In this document: positions 42,642 through 53,000 of the stretch, piece by piece
How the letters are laid out: each line of letters starts with the position of its first letter
How positions within the stretch are numbered: position 1 is the first letter of the stretch
The notes under the pieces: model-generated
What the model was told of the DNA's origin: nothing
Databases searched by the model: none
What the model saw: only the letters and a program-made list of their open reading frames with translations
DNA from: Peptococcaceae bacterium 1109
GTDB taxonomy: Bacteria > Bacillota > Limnochordia > Darwinibacteriales > Darwinibacteriaceae
DNA: 64,000 nt
Direction of reading: 5' to 3'
Assembly (NCBI GenBank): GCA_001028815.1
Contig: LDJB01000002.1
Span: 372,001 to 436,000 of the forward strand
Program-made: the position numbers and the translations under genes

Positions 42642-43937
42642 CTACTTAAACTTGGGCAGCCAATCCCCGTGGGCTTCAATGAGATCGTCACACATGGAGC
42701 GAATCTCATCCAGCGTTAGCTCTGAGGACGTATGAGGATCGAGGAAGGCCGCATGGTAGATGTGTTCTTTCTTCCCTGTGACAAAGGCCTCAATGGTGAG
42801 GAGCTGCACGTTAATGTTTGTGCGGTTCAGGGCCGCAAGCTGCTCAGGGAGGGCACCAACGTAGGTTGGAGTGACACCGCTTCGATCCGCTAAGCAGAGC
42901 ACTTCCACGCATGCTTCCTGGGGTAGGTTCGTGATCAGCCCTGTGTTTAGCACATTGCCCCCAAACTTGAACGGCACATCAGTCTCCATAGCCTCCATAA
43001 TGTATGACCCATACTCATGGGTGCGGGTATGGGTGAGGTCTGCATTCTCCACCAACTGCTTCCGCATGGTTTCCCACCCCTTAATCTGCTCTACACAGCG
43101 GCGGGGGTATTCATCTAACGGAATGTTAAAGCGCTCAATGAGTTCTGGGTAGCGGCTCTTGATAAAGTACGGCAAGTACTCCGCATTGTGCTCGCTAGAT
43201 TCGGTGACATAGTACCCGAACTGCTTCATGATCTCGTAGCGGACCATGTCATTGTGTTTCCCCGTGCGAGCAGCAGCCCGGCGCTTAATTTCTGGATAGA
43301 TGTCTTCGCCGTTACGGGTGATCTCCAACAGCCACGCCATGTGGTTAATGCCCGCGATCTTCCACTGGATATTGTCCGTGGGCATGTCAAGAGCTTTGAG
43401 GAGATCAGGCGCGCACCCCTGGACACTGTGGCAGAGGCCAACGGTTTTCACACCTGTAAAGCGCTGCATGTATCCGGTAAGGATGGCCATGGGATTCACG
43501 TAGTTGAGGAACCAGGCGTCAGGGCAGACTTCTTCCATATCCCGGGCAAAATCTTGAAAGACCGGGAGTGTCCGCAGGGCACGGAAAATCCCACCAATAC
43601 CCAAGGTATCTCCGATAGTCTGACGCAAACCGTACTTCTTTGGAATTTCAAAGTCAATTACTGTACTAGGCTCGTATCCGCCGATCTGCACTGCACAGAT
43701 GACATAATCGGCACCGCGCAAGGCAGCCTTCCGATCCGTATAGGCCACAACCTTGCCATGACCGCCGGTATTCTTGTTGAGATTGTTCAGCATCATCTCT
43801 GAATCTTTGAGACGCTGTGGATCGATATCAAACAGGGCAAACTCCGATTCCCGCAGCGCCTCGCTGAGAAGGCTGTCTCCGAGAATGTTGCGGGCAAACA
43901 CCGTACTACCTGCTCCCAAAAACGCGATCTTGGGCAT
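42642..43937 (-). CDS. Glycoside hydrolase family 4 (alpha-galactosidase type)
   Basis: GH4 enzymes are NAD+- and Mn2+-dependent and cleave by oxidation-elimination. The N-terminal Rossmann motif FLGAGSTVF, the NYVNPMAI segment, the metal ligands Cys169 in LCHS (169-171 C-H-S) and His199 (GINHMAWL) fit the MelA-like branch acting on alpha-galactosides or alpha-glucosides, 431 residues. ATG 43937 gives AGGAGG a 6-nt spacing; ATG 43943 would directly abut it. A cytosolic enzyme, with no sugar transporter gene nearby. Confidence 0.92.
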   Translation of the reverse strand: MPKIAFLGAGSTVFARNILGDSLLSEALRESEFALFDIDPQRLKDSEMMLNNLNKNTGGHGKVVAYTDRKAALRGADYVICAVQIGGYEPSTVIDFEIPKKYGLRQTIGDTLGIGGIFRALRTLPVFQDFARDMEEVCPDAWFLNYVNPMAILTGYMQRFTGVKTVGLCHSVQGCAPDLLKALDMPTDNIQWKIAGINHMAWLLEITRNGEDIYPEIKRRAAARTGKHNDMVRYEIMKQFGYYVTESSEHNAEYLPYFIKSRYPELIERFNIPLDEYPRRCVEQIKGWETMRKQLVENADLTHTRTHEYGSYIMEAMETDVPFKFGGNVLNTGLITNLPQEACVEVLCLADRSGVTPTYVGALPEQLAALNRTNINVQLLTIEAFVTGKKEHIYHAAFLDPHTSSELTLDEIRSMCDDLIEAHGDWLPKFK

Positions 43938-43953
43938 GTTCATCCTCCTGTCC

Positions 43954-45540
43954 TTAATAGGCTAGATATTCCGCAGCAAGGGGCATCCTCCGGCTGGCAC
44001 CAAATGCGGTCTTGCTCACGCGAATGCCAGGGGCAGCCTGGTGCCGCTTGAACTCCGTCCGGTTTATAGCATTCACCACCCAAGCCGCAGTTTCCTTGTC
44101 ATAGCCGCGGGCAGAAATCTCTCCGACGGATAATCCTTCCTCCACATAAGCATAAATGATAGGATCCAAGATGTTATACGGGGGCAGGCTGTCTTCATCT
44201 TTCTGATCTGGCCTCAGTTCTGCTGAAGGTGCCTTAGAGATTGTAGAGTGGGGGATGATCTCCCCAGACCTGTTGATATACTCCGCCAGAGCATAGACCT
44301 GGGTCTTGTATACGTCTGCGATGGGGGCTAACCCGCCTACCATATCTCCGTACATGGTGGCGTACCCCACCGCGGATTCGCTCTTATTGCTGGTGGCCAA
44401 CACCATTCCCCCAAGTTTATTGGAAAAGGCCATAAGGAGATTACCGCGAATACGGGCTTGAATGTTCTCCTCCGTTACGTCAGAAGCCCGGTTGGCCAAG
44501 ATCTCCTCCAGAGTATCGAGGTAGCTTTCATACAAAGAAGTGATGGGCAGCACGTGATGCTCCACTCCGAGGTTCTCCGCTAAGGCTTTCGCATCGGTGA
44601 TGCTCCCTGGGCTGGAATAAGGCCCAGGCATAATGAGCCCCCGGACGTTCTCTGGACCCAGAGCATCTGCAGCCAGTGCACACACCACCGCGGAATCAAT
44701 ACCACCGGACAAACCTATGATTACCCGGCTCTGGTTGGCTGCCTTAAGGTAATCTACGAAGCCGCGCTTTAGGGCCGCGTAAATCCAAGCCGCTTCGCTG
44801 CTTGGAAGCTCAGCACTGGGGGGTGCTGGGGCTGCGGTGTCAATCAACACATGGCCATCCTCAAAGACGGGCAGGACCGCTACCCGCCCTGCTTTATCAC
44901 AGAACATGCTGCCCCCGTCGAAGACCGTTTCCCCTTGGCCTCCTACTTGGTTCACAAACAACAGGGGGATCCTGGATTTCTCCCAGGTCTCTTCCATCAT
45001 CCTTCGGCGCATCTCAGGCTTGCCCAAGTAAAAGGGCGAAGCAGAGATGTTGATCGCGAGAGTTGCTTCTCCTGTAAGCCCATCAAGGGCGCCTTCCCCA
45101 ATAGAAACAGCCAACTTCTCATCCCCAAAGGAGATCACCTTGCCGCCCTCACCTGGGGCGAAGTAGAACTGTTCTGCAGAGCCGCCATCCTCGCTAAGGA
45201 CAGCCTTATGCCCAACCCACTGCAGCTTGCCTCCGTGAAACAGCGCAGCAGAGCTGTACCATCTTCCCCCTGGAGCCAGTGAAGGCAAGCCGCAGAGGAT
45301 CCCTACTTGCGGGTAGTCAGAGGACAGCGCAGTGAGGGAATCAACAGCCTCGTTTACCCTCCTAGCGAACCAGCTTTGCAGGAACAGATCTTTGGCAAGA
45401 TAACCCGTGAGGAACATTTCGGGGAACGCTACCAGGTGAGCCCCGTATTCCACTCCTTGCTGAACTGCCAGTTTAACCTGGCCTACGTTCTTGCTCATGC
45501 CACCAACAGTTGAACTTATCTGGGCGATGTAGACTTTCAT
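43954..45540 (-). CDS. nadE: NAD+ synthetase with degenerate glutaminase domain
   Basis: NadE amidates nicotinic acid adenine dinucleotide to NAD+. The N-terminal nitrilase domain (1-250) normally releases ammonia from glutamine with a Glu-Lys-Cys triad. Here Glu41 (FPEMF) and Lys112 (GHKAVL) remain, but the Cys expected in the ICED-type motif is Gly148 (SIGEGALDG, codon GGG at 45099-45097). The C-terminal synthetase domain looks intact, with SGGIDS at 278-283 and the expected ATSNKSESAVGYATMYGD. It would therefore need free ammonia. The 528-residue length is normal. GAGAGGAG precedes the start. Confidence 0.93.
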   Translation of the reverse strand: MKVYIAQISSTVGGMSKNVGQVKLAVQQGVEYGAHLVAFPEMFLTGYLAKDLFLQSWFARRVNEAVDSLTALSSDYPQVGILCGLPSLAPGGRWYSSAALFHGGKLQWVGHKAVLSEDGGSAEQFYFAPGEGGKVISFGDEKLAVSIGEGALDGLTGEATLAINISASPFYLGKPEMRRRMMEETWEKSRIPLLFVNQVGGQGETVFDGGSMFCDKAGRVAVLPVFEDGHVLIDTAAPAPPSAELPSSEAAWIYAALKRGFVDYLKAANQSRVIIGLSGGIDSAVVCALAADALGPENVRGLIMPGPYSSPGSITDAKALAENLGVEHHVLPITSLYESYLDTLEEILANRASDVTEENIQARIRGNLLMAFSNKLGGMVLATSNKSESAVGYATMYGDMVGGLAPIADVYKTQVYALAEYINRSGEIIPHSTISKAPSAELRPDQKDEDSLPPYNILDPIIYAYVEEGLSVGEISARGYDKETAAWVVNAINRTEFKRHQAAPGIRVSKTAFGASRRMPLAAEYLAY

Positions 45541-45571
45541 AGCATGCTCCTCTCGGCTGAATCTGAGAATT

Positions 45572-46936
45572 TTACCGCCCGACTAGTGCCGGTTCCCGGC
45601 CTGGGCCCAGTTCTTTCATTTCTCTAGCTAATAGCACTGCGGTTAACAGCGTTGACCCCACGTCCGCTGCGGGTAGGCTCACAAAAACGCCCATCAAACC
45701 CAGGAATCTGGGGAGAATCAACATAGCAGGTATAAGAAGCAGCAACTGACGGGAGAGGGATAGGAATGCGGCCCTTTTCGGCTTGCCCACAGCTTGAAAG
45801 TAGGATGCTCCCACCACCTGGAAGCCCACTAACGGAAAGACAAACAGGCCGATCCGCATTGCTGTGGCAGCCACATTCAGGAGCTGTTCATCTCCTCGCC
45901 CGAACAACGAGATAAGTTGGATAGGAAAGAGGCGGGTTGTAATCCACCCAAGTGTGACAATGCCAGTGGCTCCAAAAATGCCCAGCCGCAGGGCTTCTCT
46001 TACTCTGTCGTACTGCTGGGCGCCGAAGTTGTATCCGATTATGGGCTGTACGCCTTGGTTAATCCCGAAAATAGGCATCATGAAAATGGTGTTGATACTG
46101 TAGACGATGCCCATACCGGAGATCGCGACATCCCCCCCGTAATAGGCAAGGCTTCTAGTGAGAATAAGGTTGAGCAAACTGGCAGCCAGCTGCATTGCCC
46201 AGGGGGCAAAGCCGATGGAGACAATCTTAAGGAGCACAGGGAGTTCAACCCGGATGCCCTTTAGGCGGAACTTCACTACGCTTTGACCGCTTAGGAAGTA
46301 AGACAGCACCCATATGCACGAGACAACCTGGGATATGACGGTGGCAACCGCCGCGCCGGTTACGCCCCAGCCAAAGCCAAAAATGAAAATTGGGTCGAGG
46401 ATAGTGTTTAGGATTGCTCCTATGAGCATGGTGCTCATAGCGCGCCGCGGGTTACCTTCCGCGCGGATGAAGTGGTTCATCCCGAAGGATACGCTCTGAA
46501 AGACCGTTCCGTAGAAAATAACGCTGAGGTATTCCCGGGCATAGGGCAGAATCTGATCGCTGGCACCAAGCAGCCTCAGGAGTGGATCGATAAAGGTAAG
46601 CCCCAGTGTGGATATAATCCCCGCAATTAAGGCCAGCATCAACGCAGCGGTAGACACGATCTGCTCCGCTTCTCGTTGCTTCCCTTCCCCTAGCCTGATG
46701 GAGATCAAGGCAGTGGCGCCCAGGCCAATTAGCATCGAGAAGGCCATGATCACCAGCATCACGGGGAATACCACTGTCAGTCCGGCGATGCCCTCTGGGC
46801 CTACACCGTGGCCTACGAAGATGCGGTCAACAACGTTGTAAAGTGCTTGAACAAGCATCCCGATAATGGCAGGAATGGAGAACCTAAGTAAGAGGGCCGG
46901 TACTCTTTCTCTGCCTAACTGCTCCGCGCGATCCAT
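45572..46936 (-). CDS. MATE-family multidrug efflux protein
   Basis: The 454-residue membrane protein has 12 helices in two repeats, with family features PAIIGMLVQALYNVVDRIFVG in the first helix and a matching start of the second half. It is of the Bacillota MepA/NorM class, which uses a Na+ or H+ gradient to expel drugs or metabolites. The substrate is unknown. GGTAGGTG precedes the ATG. Confidence 0.92.
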   Translation of the reverse strand: MDRAEQLGRERVPALLLRFSIPAIIGMLVQALYNVVDRIFVGHGVGPEGIAGLTVVFPVMLVIMAFSMLIGLGATALISIRLGEGKQREAEQIVSTAALMLALIAGIISTLGLTFIDPLLRLLGASDQILPYAREYLSVIFYGTVFQSVSFGMNHFIRAEGNPRRAMSTMLIGAILNTILDPIFIFGFGWGVTGAAVATVISQVVSCIWVLSYFLSGQSVVKFRLKGIRVELPVLLKIVSIGFAPWAMQLAASLLNLILTRSLAYYGGDVAISGMGIVYSINTIFMMPIFGINQGVQPIIGYNFGAQQYDRVREALRLGIFGATGIVTLGWITTRLFPIQLISLFGRGDEQLLNVAATAMRIGLFVFPLVGFQVVGASYFQAVGKPKRAAFLSLSRQLLLLIPAMLILPRFLGLMGVFVSLPAADVGSTLLTAVLLAREMKELGPGREPALVGR

Positions 46937-47027
46937 TGATTCACCTACCTACCTTTGCTTGGATCCATGTACTGCATACGGTAAGTATACTCTCTACCCC
47001 TGTCAAAGGCAAGGATAATGCCCTTGG

Positions 47028-47912
47028 TCACAAGGTGGGAGCCGCGGAGCGTTCCCGATGCCTAAGGCTTGCTGCAACGTCCAATTCCCTCAAGCGGCGA
47101 TGCAAAGCAATGGCCACCGCCACAGAGCGGTGCTGGCCGCCTGTGCAGCCAATACCGATGGTGATCCGCGCTTTCCCTTCCCGGGCATAGCCAGGAATCA
47201 AAGTGGCAATCAAATCCGAAGCCTTGGCCAAAAACATCTCTGTAATGGGAAACTGCATGACGTAATCGTATACCCCTGCATCTTCTCCGGTAAGGGGACG
47301 CAGCTTGTCCACGTAATATGGGTTAGGAATGAACCGCACGTCAAAAACCATGTCCGCATCAATGGGGGTACCGAACTTGTATCCGAAGGAGAAGATGTCC
47401 ACTGTGACAGATTTGTGCAAGGGCTTACCTTCATAGATTTCTAAGAGGCGCTGGCGCAGGTCCATGGGGCGCAGATCTGTGGTATCGATGATCACATCTG
47501 CGATGCTGCGGGCGTCCGACAAGAGGCGGCGTTCAGTGGCAATGGTAGCACCAATACTCTCTGGGGTCTCGAGGCTCTGATGCAGGGGATGGAGCCGGCG
47601 AGTTTCGCTAAACCGCCGAATTAAGACTGCATCACTGCAATCCAAGAACAACAGGAAATACTGGTGGCCGCTTTGATCCAACCAGCTGAGGGCCTTCCGC
47701 AAGTCTGAGAAGTACTCACGCACCCTGATGTCGATGGCAATCGCGTACTTGCGGTTTTGCCCGCTCTGAGCGTGCAGCTCAACAAGTTGGGGCAAGAGAG
47801 CCGGGGGGAGGTTGTCGATGCAAAAATACCCTAGATCCTCTAACACCTTCATCGCTTGTGTTTTTCCTGCTCCAGAGAGACCGGTAATAATGGTGAACCT
47901 GACTTCGTGCAC
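47028..47912 (-). CDS. rapZ: RNase adapter/nucleotide-binding protein RapZ (YvcJ)
   Basis: The 294-residue P-loop protein has Walker A GLSGAGKT (11-18), the DNLPP motif and the C-terminal domain with GCTGGQHRSV, all typical of RapZ/YvcJ. In E. coli RapZ directs RNase E to a small RNA that controls glucosamine-6-phosphate synthesis; in Bacillus YvcJ it affects competence. The usual neighbours yvcK and whiA are not here: a MATE gene is downstream instead. GTG start after AGGGGAAGTGG. Confidence 0.94.
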   Translation of the reverse strand: MHEVRFTIITGLSGAGKTQAMKVLEDLGYFCIDNLPPALLPQLVELHAQSGQNRKYAIAIDIRVREYFSDLRKALSWLDQSGHQYFLLFLDCSDAVLIRRFSETRRLHPLHQSLETPESIGATIATERRLLSDARSIADVIIDTTDLRPMDLRQRLLEIYEGKPLHKSVTVDIFSFGYKFGTPIDADMVFDVRFIPNPYYVDKLRPLTGEDAGVYDYVMQFPITEMFLAKASDLIATLIPGYAREGKARITIGIGCTGGQHRSVAVAIALHRRLRELDVAASLRHRERSAAPTL

Positions 47913-47983
47913 CCACTTCCCCTCCCTTTCTCTGTGATTCGTTCCGCGGAAATCAACCTAAACCTCAGCCCAATCTATGCATC

Positions 47984-47992
47984 ATTATATCA
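47984..47992 (-). promoter_or_regulatory. Extended -10 promoter for rapZ
   Basis: TGATATAAT on the minus strand gives a perfect -10 with an extended TGn. The start would be near 47977, leaving a ~65-nt leader. Confidence 0.5.
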
Positions 47993-48019
47993 TAGTCCGC
48001 TGCACCTATAGTGTGCCCC

Positions 48020-48048
48020 AAGGAGAAACCCGCCGTGAAGGGCGGGTT
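48020..48048 (-). terminator. Terminator-like hairpin after the secreted pair
   Basis: AACCCGCC and GGCGGGTT pair (8 bp, 6-nt loop), followed by TTTCTCCTT on the minus strand, right after the stop of the 48054-48824 gene. Confidence 0.65.
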
Positions 48049-48053
48049 ACGTG

Positions 48054-48824
48054 TTATCTCTGTACTCTTGTATCGTCCTTGGGGTCAGCAGCAGCGGTGC
48101 TTGTGAAGCGGAAGTTGCGGCCATAGACAAGTATGGTGGGGCCAGGTACTTCTTCCGCACCTCCCCGATAGCCGCTGTACTCCTTTGAGAGGCTGAAGGT
48201 GATTACTTCCAAGCCGTTGGTTTGAGGAGTGCGCATACTCAAAGCCATCTTTGGCGCGGTATACTCGATGCTGTTCCGGGATGGAACGTACCGCAATCCT
48301 CCCTCAACGCTCTCCACCTCAATAGGGCCGCGAGCGCGGGACCCAACTCCTTCGTAGAACTTGTCTACCACCAACCGATCCAACCTCGGCTCTCCAAGCA
48401 TAAAACCAAGGTCGATATCGAAGGAAAGGCGAGTGTTGGCCGGTACCACAAAAGACTTGGCATTGAAGATGCTCCCGGCCTGAATAGGCACTTCTACAGA
48501 CCGCCTAAACTCGCTGATCTTTACATTGATACTTTCTCCCCTCCGAGGCTCACTGGGCTTAATGGAGACGGCCACAATCGTCCGGCCAGGGACCGTTACT
48601 GTCCGTTCCGAGAACACCGGCCGCCAACGGCTGTCCCAAGTGTCGGTGGAAATGGTGATGGTGCTCCGAGTATTAGAGTTGTTGGCAAGAGCAACGTTCA
48701 GAGTACCCCCATCCATCCAGGCGATTGATGTGATGTCGCCCAGATAGGCCACCCGCGGCTGGATCGCGAACACGGGTACGCTAAACAGAACAACCAGCAA
48801 TACCGCAATTAGCGCTTTACGCAT
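48054..48824 (-). CDS. Secreted protein of unknown function, 256 residues
   Basis: The product has a signal peptide (about 1-20, ending PVFA) and a ~235-residue mature domain without cysteines, rich in beta structure and Ser/Thr/Arg. Features are repeated immunoglobulin-like strands in the first half (TLNVALANNSNTRSTITIST, VTVPGRTIVAVSIKPSEP). I do not recognise the family; an exported beta-sandwich scaffold is possible. It starts 13 nt after the stop of the caspase-like lipoprotein gene, with AAGGAGGAG overlapping the junction, so the two are co-translated and probably work together. Confidence 0.78.
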   Translation of the reverse strand: MRKALIAVLLVVLFSVPVFAIQPRVAYLGDITSIAWMDGGTLNVALANNSNTRSTITISTDTWDSRWRPVFSERTVTVPGRTIVAVSIKPSEPRRGESINVKISEFRRSVEVPIQAGSIFNAKSFVVPANTRLSFDIDLGFMLGEPRLDRLVVDKFYEGVGSRARGPIEVESVEGGLRYVPSRNSIEYTAPKMALSMRTPQTNGLEVITFSLSKEYSGYRGGAEEVPGPTILVYGRNFRFTSTAAADPKDDTRVQR

Positions 48825-48836
48825 GTTTTCTCCTCC

Positions 48837-49910
48837 TTAGTATCGGAATATTACAGCATCGGCAAAGTCGCCTTTTTTAATATCCGGCTTGTGAGATTTC
48901 GGGTCAGTCCAGTTCTCGTAGTACTTCCTCATCGCGTCGAAGACATAATCATATATCTCGTTAGCGGATACATCCCTGTCACCATAGTCATCAGCCAGTG
49001 CATAGCCGCCTTGGATCTTGAGCCCTTCAACCAAGAAATAGGTAAATACACTGTTACCTAGGTCCGGGTCGTACACCGCGCTTTCTCCCTCCTGGGCGGC
49101 TGCAATGACCGTGTACTTCGAATCCTCTTCTAGGGCAAAGGGCTCAAATGGGTTTCCATCAGCCATGGTCGAAGACTCCGAACCGTCAATGATTACCGTT
49201 ACATCTCCAGGGAAGTCACCTAACCATTGCTCAAGTTCCCAGTCCGTTATGGCTGTGGCCCAAGCTTCACCATCATCATCATATGGAGAGAGATAATCCT
49301 GGCCGGAATAGCCGGAGAAATAAACCACGAGGAAATCGTTTGAGTCGGCAAAGTCAATGGCCCTTTCGATCCGGTTACGGATATTGCTCTTGGTGGCCTG
49401 ACTATCAAGGAGTGTAAACCCAATGCCTGCCAACTGGTTGTCCCTGAAGAGGGTTTGTTGAACTAACTGTGCATCTTGACGCGGGCCCGGGGTGTCTTCT
49501 AAGTACTTGTAGTTACTGATTCCAATGATCACGTAGAATCCCAGGCTGGGGAACAGCTCCGAGTGAACCCAATTCGTTCCCGTTCTTACTGTCCAAGCTG
49601 TTTTCATGGTCTCCCAAGGCAGGCTTACATTGATAATGTGCGCACCTTGGTTGACACCGGGAAAGAAGAACTGGCCATCGTATCTCGTAGTAGCACCAAT
49701 ACTTGACTGAGTCGTAAGCCAAACATATGCTCCGTCCAGTGGCCGATAGCCGGCCGGGGGAGTAGGACTTGGGGAAATAACAGCACTAGAACCACTGGTT
49801 TGGACGTACACATAACCTGCCAAAGAAGTGGGCACATAACCGCCATTTGTGCACCCCACTGCCAATACCATCACCGCAAGCAGGGCCGCTAGAAATACCC
49901 GCTTTCTCAT
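48837..49910 (-). CDS. Caspase-fold (C14-like) lipoprotein lacking catalytic residues
   Basis: The 357-residue lipoprotein (lipobox VGC, Cys20) has a ~75-residue carboxypeptidase-regulatory-like beta domain (about 29-97) and a caspase/gingipain-like domain (about 125-355). The latter begins YVIIGISNYKYLED...RQDAQLV, a standard metacaspase opening. The catalytic His, normally in SGHG, is Tyr201 (FSGYSGQ), and the Cys, normally in DACxSG, is Ser244 (IIDGSESS). Both are thus lost and it is presumably a non-enzymatic pseudo-caspase on the outer face of the membrane. Start ATG 49910 after AAGGG; GTG 49913 is less likely. Confidence 0.85.
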   Translation of the reverse strand: MRKRVFLAALLAVMVLAVGCTNGGYVPTSLAGYVYVQTSGSSAVISPSPTPPAGYRPLDGAYVWLTTQSSIGATTRYDGQFFFPGVNQGAHIINVSLPWETMKTAWTVRTGTNWVHSELFPSLGFYVIIGISNYKYLEDTPGPRQDAQLVQQTLFRDNQLAGIGFTLLDSQATKSNIRNRIERAIDFADSNDFLVVYFSGYSGQDYLSPYDDDGEAWATAITDWELEQWLGDFPGDVTVIIDGSESSTMADGNPFEPFALEEDSKYTVIAAAQEGESAVYDPDLGNSVFTYFLVEGLKIQGGYALADDYGDRDVSANEIYDYVFDAMRKYYENWTDPKSHKPDIKKGDFADAVIFRY

Positions 49911-50040
49911 CACAGCACCCTTCTCTTTCCTTCTGTGCTTTGTTATACTATTCGCCGCCCTTCAATGATTTACGTAAGTAGGAATTCAGTCCTTGTATCG
50001 GCATTTTATCAGGTAGTATTGAGCGATCTCCAAGGCGGAG

Positions 50041-50074
50041 AAAAATTTAACCCAGGGGGAAATACCCCCCTGGG
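50041..50074 (-). terminator. Intrinsic terminator after the GH38 gene
   Basis: CCCAGGGGG and CCCCCTGGG form a 9-bp stem, followed by TTAAATTTTT on the minus strand. Confidence 0.85.
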
Positions 50075-50077
50075 CCC

Positions 50078-53000
50078 TTAGTCAATTTTGAACGTCCTAA
50101 TCTCGTAAGGCTTAAGCTCGAAGGCAAACTTCCGTCCGGAGAATGGCACAGGCGCTTCCACTTCTTCAAGGAGGTTACACTCGTGCACTGAGGTAATTTC
50201 ACTGCTCAGCTCCACTTCCACCGGGCAGGTGCGGTTGCCAAACTCGTAGAACCGCAGGATGAGACTGGAATCAGCCTCACTCTTCTTCACCGTCTCCAGG
50301 ATAGCGCTTTCTCCATGCACCTTGATAAAGCTCTCAGCACTGGGCAGCGATCCGCCAGGCGCATCAGCATAGGCAGCCCTGAGAGGATAGTTCAGCTCGT
50401 ACGCTTCCCTGGCCGTATCCGCGGCATACCAGTCCCCTGCATGGGGCAGGAGGCTGTAGGTAAATTCGTGGTGCCCTTGGTCCGCATTGGGATCAGGCTC
50501 AATCCCTGATTTCAGAAGCGTAATCCGAATTACGTTGTCCTTCACGTCGTGGCCGTACTTGCAGTCGTTCAGCAAGCTCACTCCGTAATCACGCTGGGAG
50601 AGATCAACCCATTTATGGGCAACTGTCTCGAACTTGGCATAGTCCCAGCTGGTGTTCCAGTGGGTGGGCCGCTCAACGTTGCCGAACTGGATCTCATAGG
50701 TTGCCTTAGTGCTGCGCACTGCCACTGGGAAGGCGGCCTTGAGGAGCACTTGATGTTCGTGCCAATCAACTTCTGTTTTGAAGTCAATCCTGCGGCGGTT
50801 GGCGTACACGATCATCTGCTGCTTAATGGTAGACTGTAAGAACTGCCACTCAAAGGCAAGCACAACCCTGCTGGGGCCGCTTTCTAACACTTCCCACTGA
50901 GCTGGGTACTGCACTGCATAGGGCTTTTCCCGGTAATAGATGTCGATATCCCAAGCATCGAAGTTCATGGGTTTGTCTTCGAAGGCCTCGATGACATTGG
51001 CAGCCATGCCCGCGGGGACAACCTCCCGCCCTGCTTCCTTATCAAAGAGGGAAGTGATTTGCCCCGCTTTATTCAACACAATGCGGTAATACGGCGATTC
51101 GATAGTGTTCCCATCGATGCGGACAGACTCCGCTGGGTTGGTTGGCCCTTCCTTGGCCGCTGCTTTCTCCACAATCCTGAAAGCCTTATACCCCAAGCTG
51201 GGGATTTCCGGGACTTCTACCTCCAGGATTTTGTCGCTCGCTGTTTCCAGTACCCGGCAATCCAAGGCTGTGCCAGAGTCGTCGATAAAGGCCTTCCCTG
51301 CCAGCCTGTCATCCCAAGGCAGCCTTACGGCGCCGCCTCTAGCCCACGAGAGGGAGTTGAAGACCACGAGTTTTTCTCCGTCCAAGTCCACCTTGGCTGC
51401 GAGGGCAGTAAGGGCATCCCGGAGGTGCCCCTCACTGGAGGTCAGCACTTGAGCATACTCTGCTTCGCTGTCTTGGTAAACCTCGGTAATCGATGAGCCA
51501 GGGAGGATATCGTGGAACTGATTCCGCAGGACGGTCTTCCAGTTCCTGTTGATCTCATCCTGAGGATAGGCGTAACCTTCCAGCTTGTGCATGGCGAAGG
51601 CGTTGAAGAACTCCACATCATGGAGCATGATTTCGCTCAGGCGGTTATTCCGCTTTGTCCTGGCCTGGGACGTATAGGTACCCCGGTGGTATTCCAGGTA
51701 AAGCTCTCCATCAACCAGGGGCAACCTGGGGTTGCCCTTAACCCTTTCAGCTAGGCGGGCAAAGAAGGGTTCGGCCTTGCCGAATACGACCTTAGGCAGT
51801 CCAGGGATTTCCTGCATCCGCCGGCCTGTTTCGATCATCTCCTTGGTGGGGCCGCCGCCGCCATCGCCGTAGCCAAAGGCAAAGAGCAGTTCATCGTTAA
51901 TCTCTTTCTGCTGATAATGCTGCCAGCTGTAAACGGCACTTTGGGGATTGAGCACCCCATTGTAGGTGTAAAACTTGGGTTCTGGCGTTTCAGTGGTGGT
52001 GATGAAATGGGTCAAGACCTCGGTGCCGTCAATGCCCCGCCACATGAACGTATCATAAGGCGGCCGGTTGTACTGGCTCCAGCTGATCTTGGTGGTCATG
52101 AAGTACTCGTGGCCGCTCTTCTTGATAATCTGCGGCAGAGCCCAAGAATACCCGAACACATCAGGAAGCCACAGGATCCGAGAGCGCACCCCAAACTCTT
52201 CTTCCATGAACTTCTGGCCAAGGAGGAACTGGCGCACTAAAGACTCTCCGGAAGTGACGTTGCAGTCTGCCTCAACCCACATTCCGCCTGTAAGTTCCCA
52301 GCGGCCGTCCTTGACCCGTTCCTTGATCTTGGCATAGATCTCCGGATAGTCTTCCTTTATGTAGTCGTACAGCTGGGGCTGGCTTTGCAGGAACTGGTAC
52401 TCTGGGTACTGTTCCATGAGGTGATCAACGGTAGAAAAGGTGCGGCTCGACTTCTCCCGGGTGTGCTTGAGCCGCCAAAGCCAAGCAACGTCAATATGGG
52501 AATGGCCCACCGCCACAATTGTCGGTGCTTTCCCCGCTTCTTCCTGAAGCGCGGCAAGATCTGCCTTCAGCCCGGCATTTGCCTGCGCGATAGATCCGTA
52601 AAACTCTGGGGAACCAGGGCGCCGGAAGTCAGTGGCGTTTATAGCTTTATTCAGGGCATTGATAAGGTTAACCCGGTTTAGATCCGTTTCTGGCAACACC
52701 TTTATGGCCGCCAACACCGTGGCCGCCCGGAAGTAGAAGTCTTCTGCGTCCTCGTTGATGCGCACCAATGCGGCCTTCCTGAACCACCGCAGTTCGTTTT
52801 GCATCCCACTCCACGCCTTAATGGCAAGCTTGATCTGGCCAGCCTCCACCCATTCGGGCCTCAAGAGCAGCTCTGGGTGATTGGCATCTATTCCTTGAAC
52901 GGGTTCACCGTTGACGAACGCGAGGGACTCAGCTCCCCTCAAGCCGCCTTGATCGCCAGAACCAACCACAAGGTAGAGAGCTGTTTTTTGCCCCTGCCAC

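Noticed and set aside
48837-49910. Active metacaspase
   Set aside because: Catalytic His and Cys positions are Tyr201 and Ser244.
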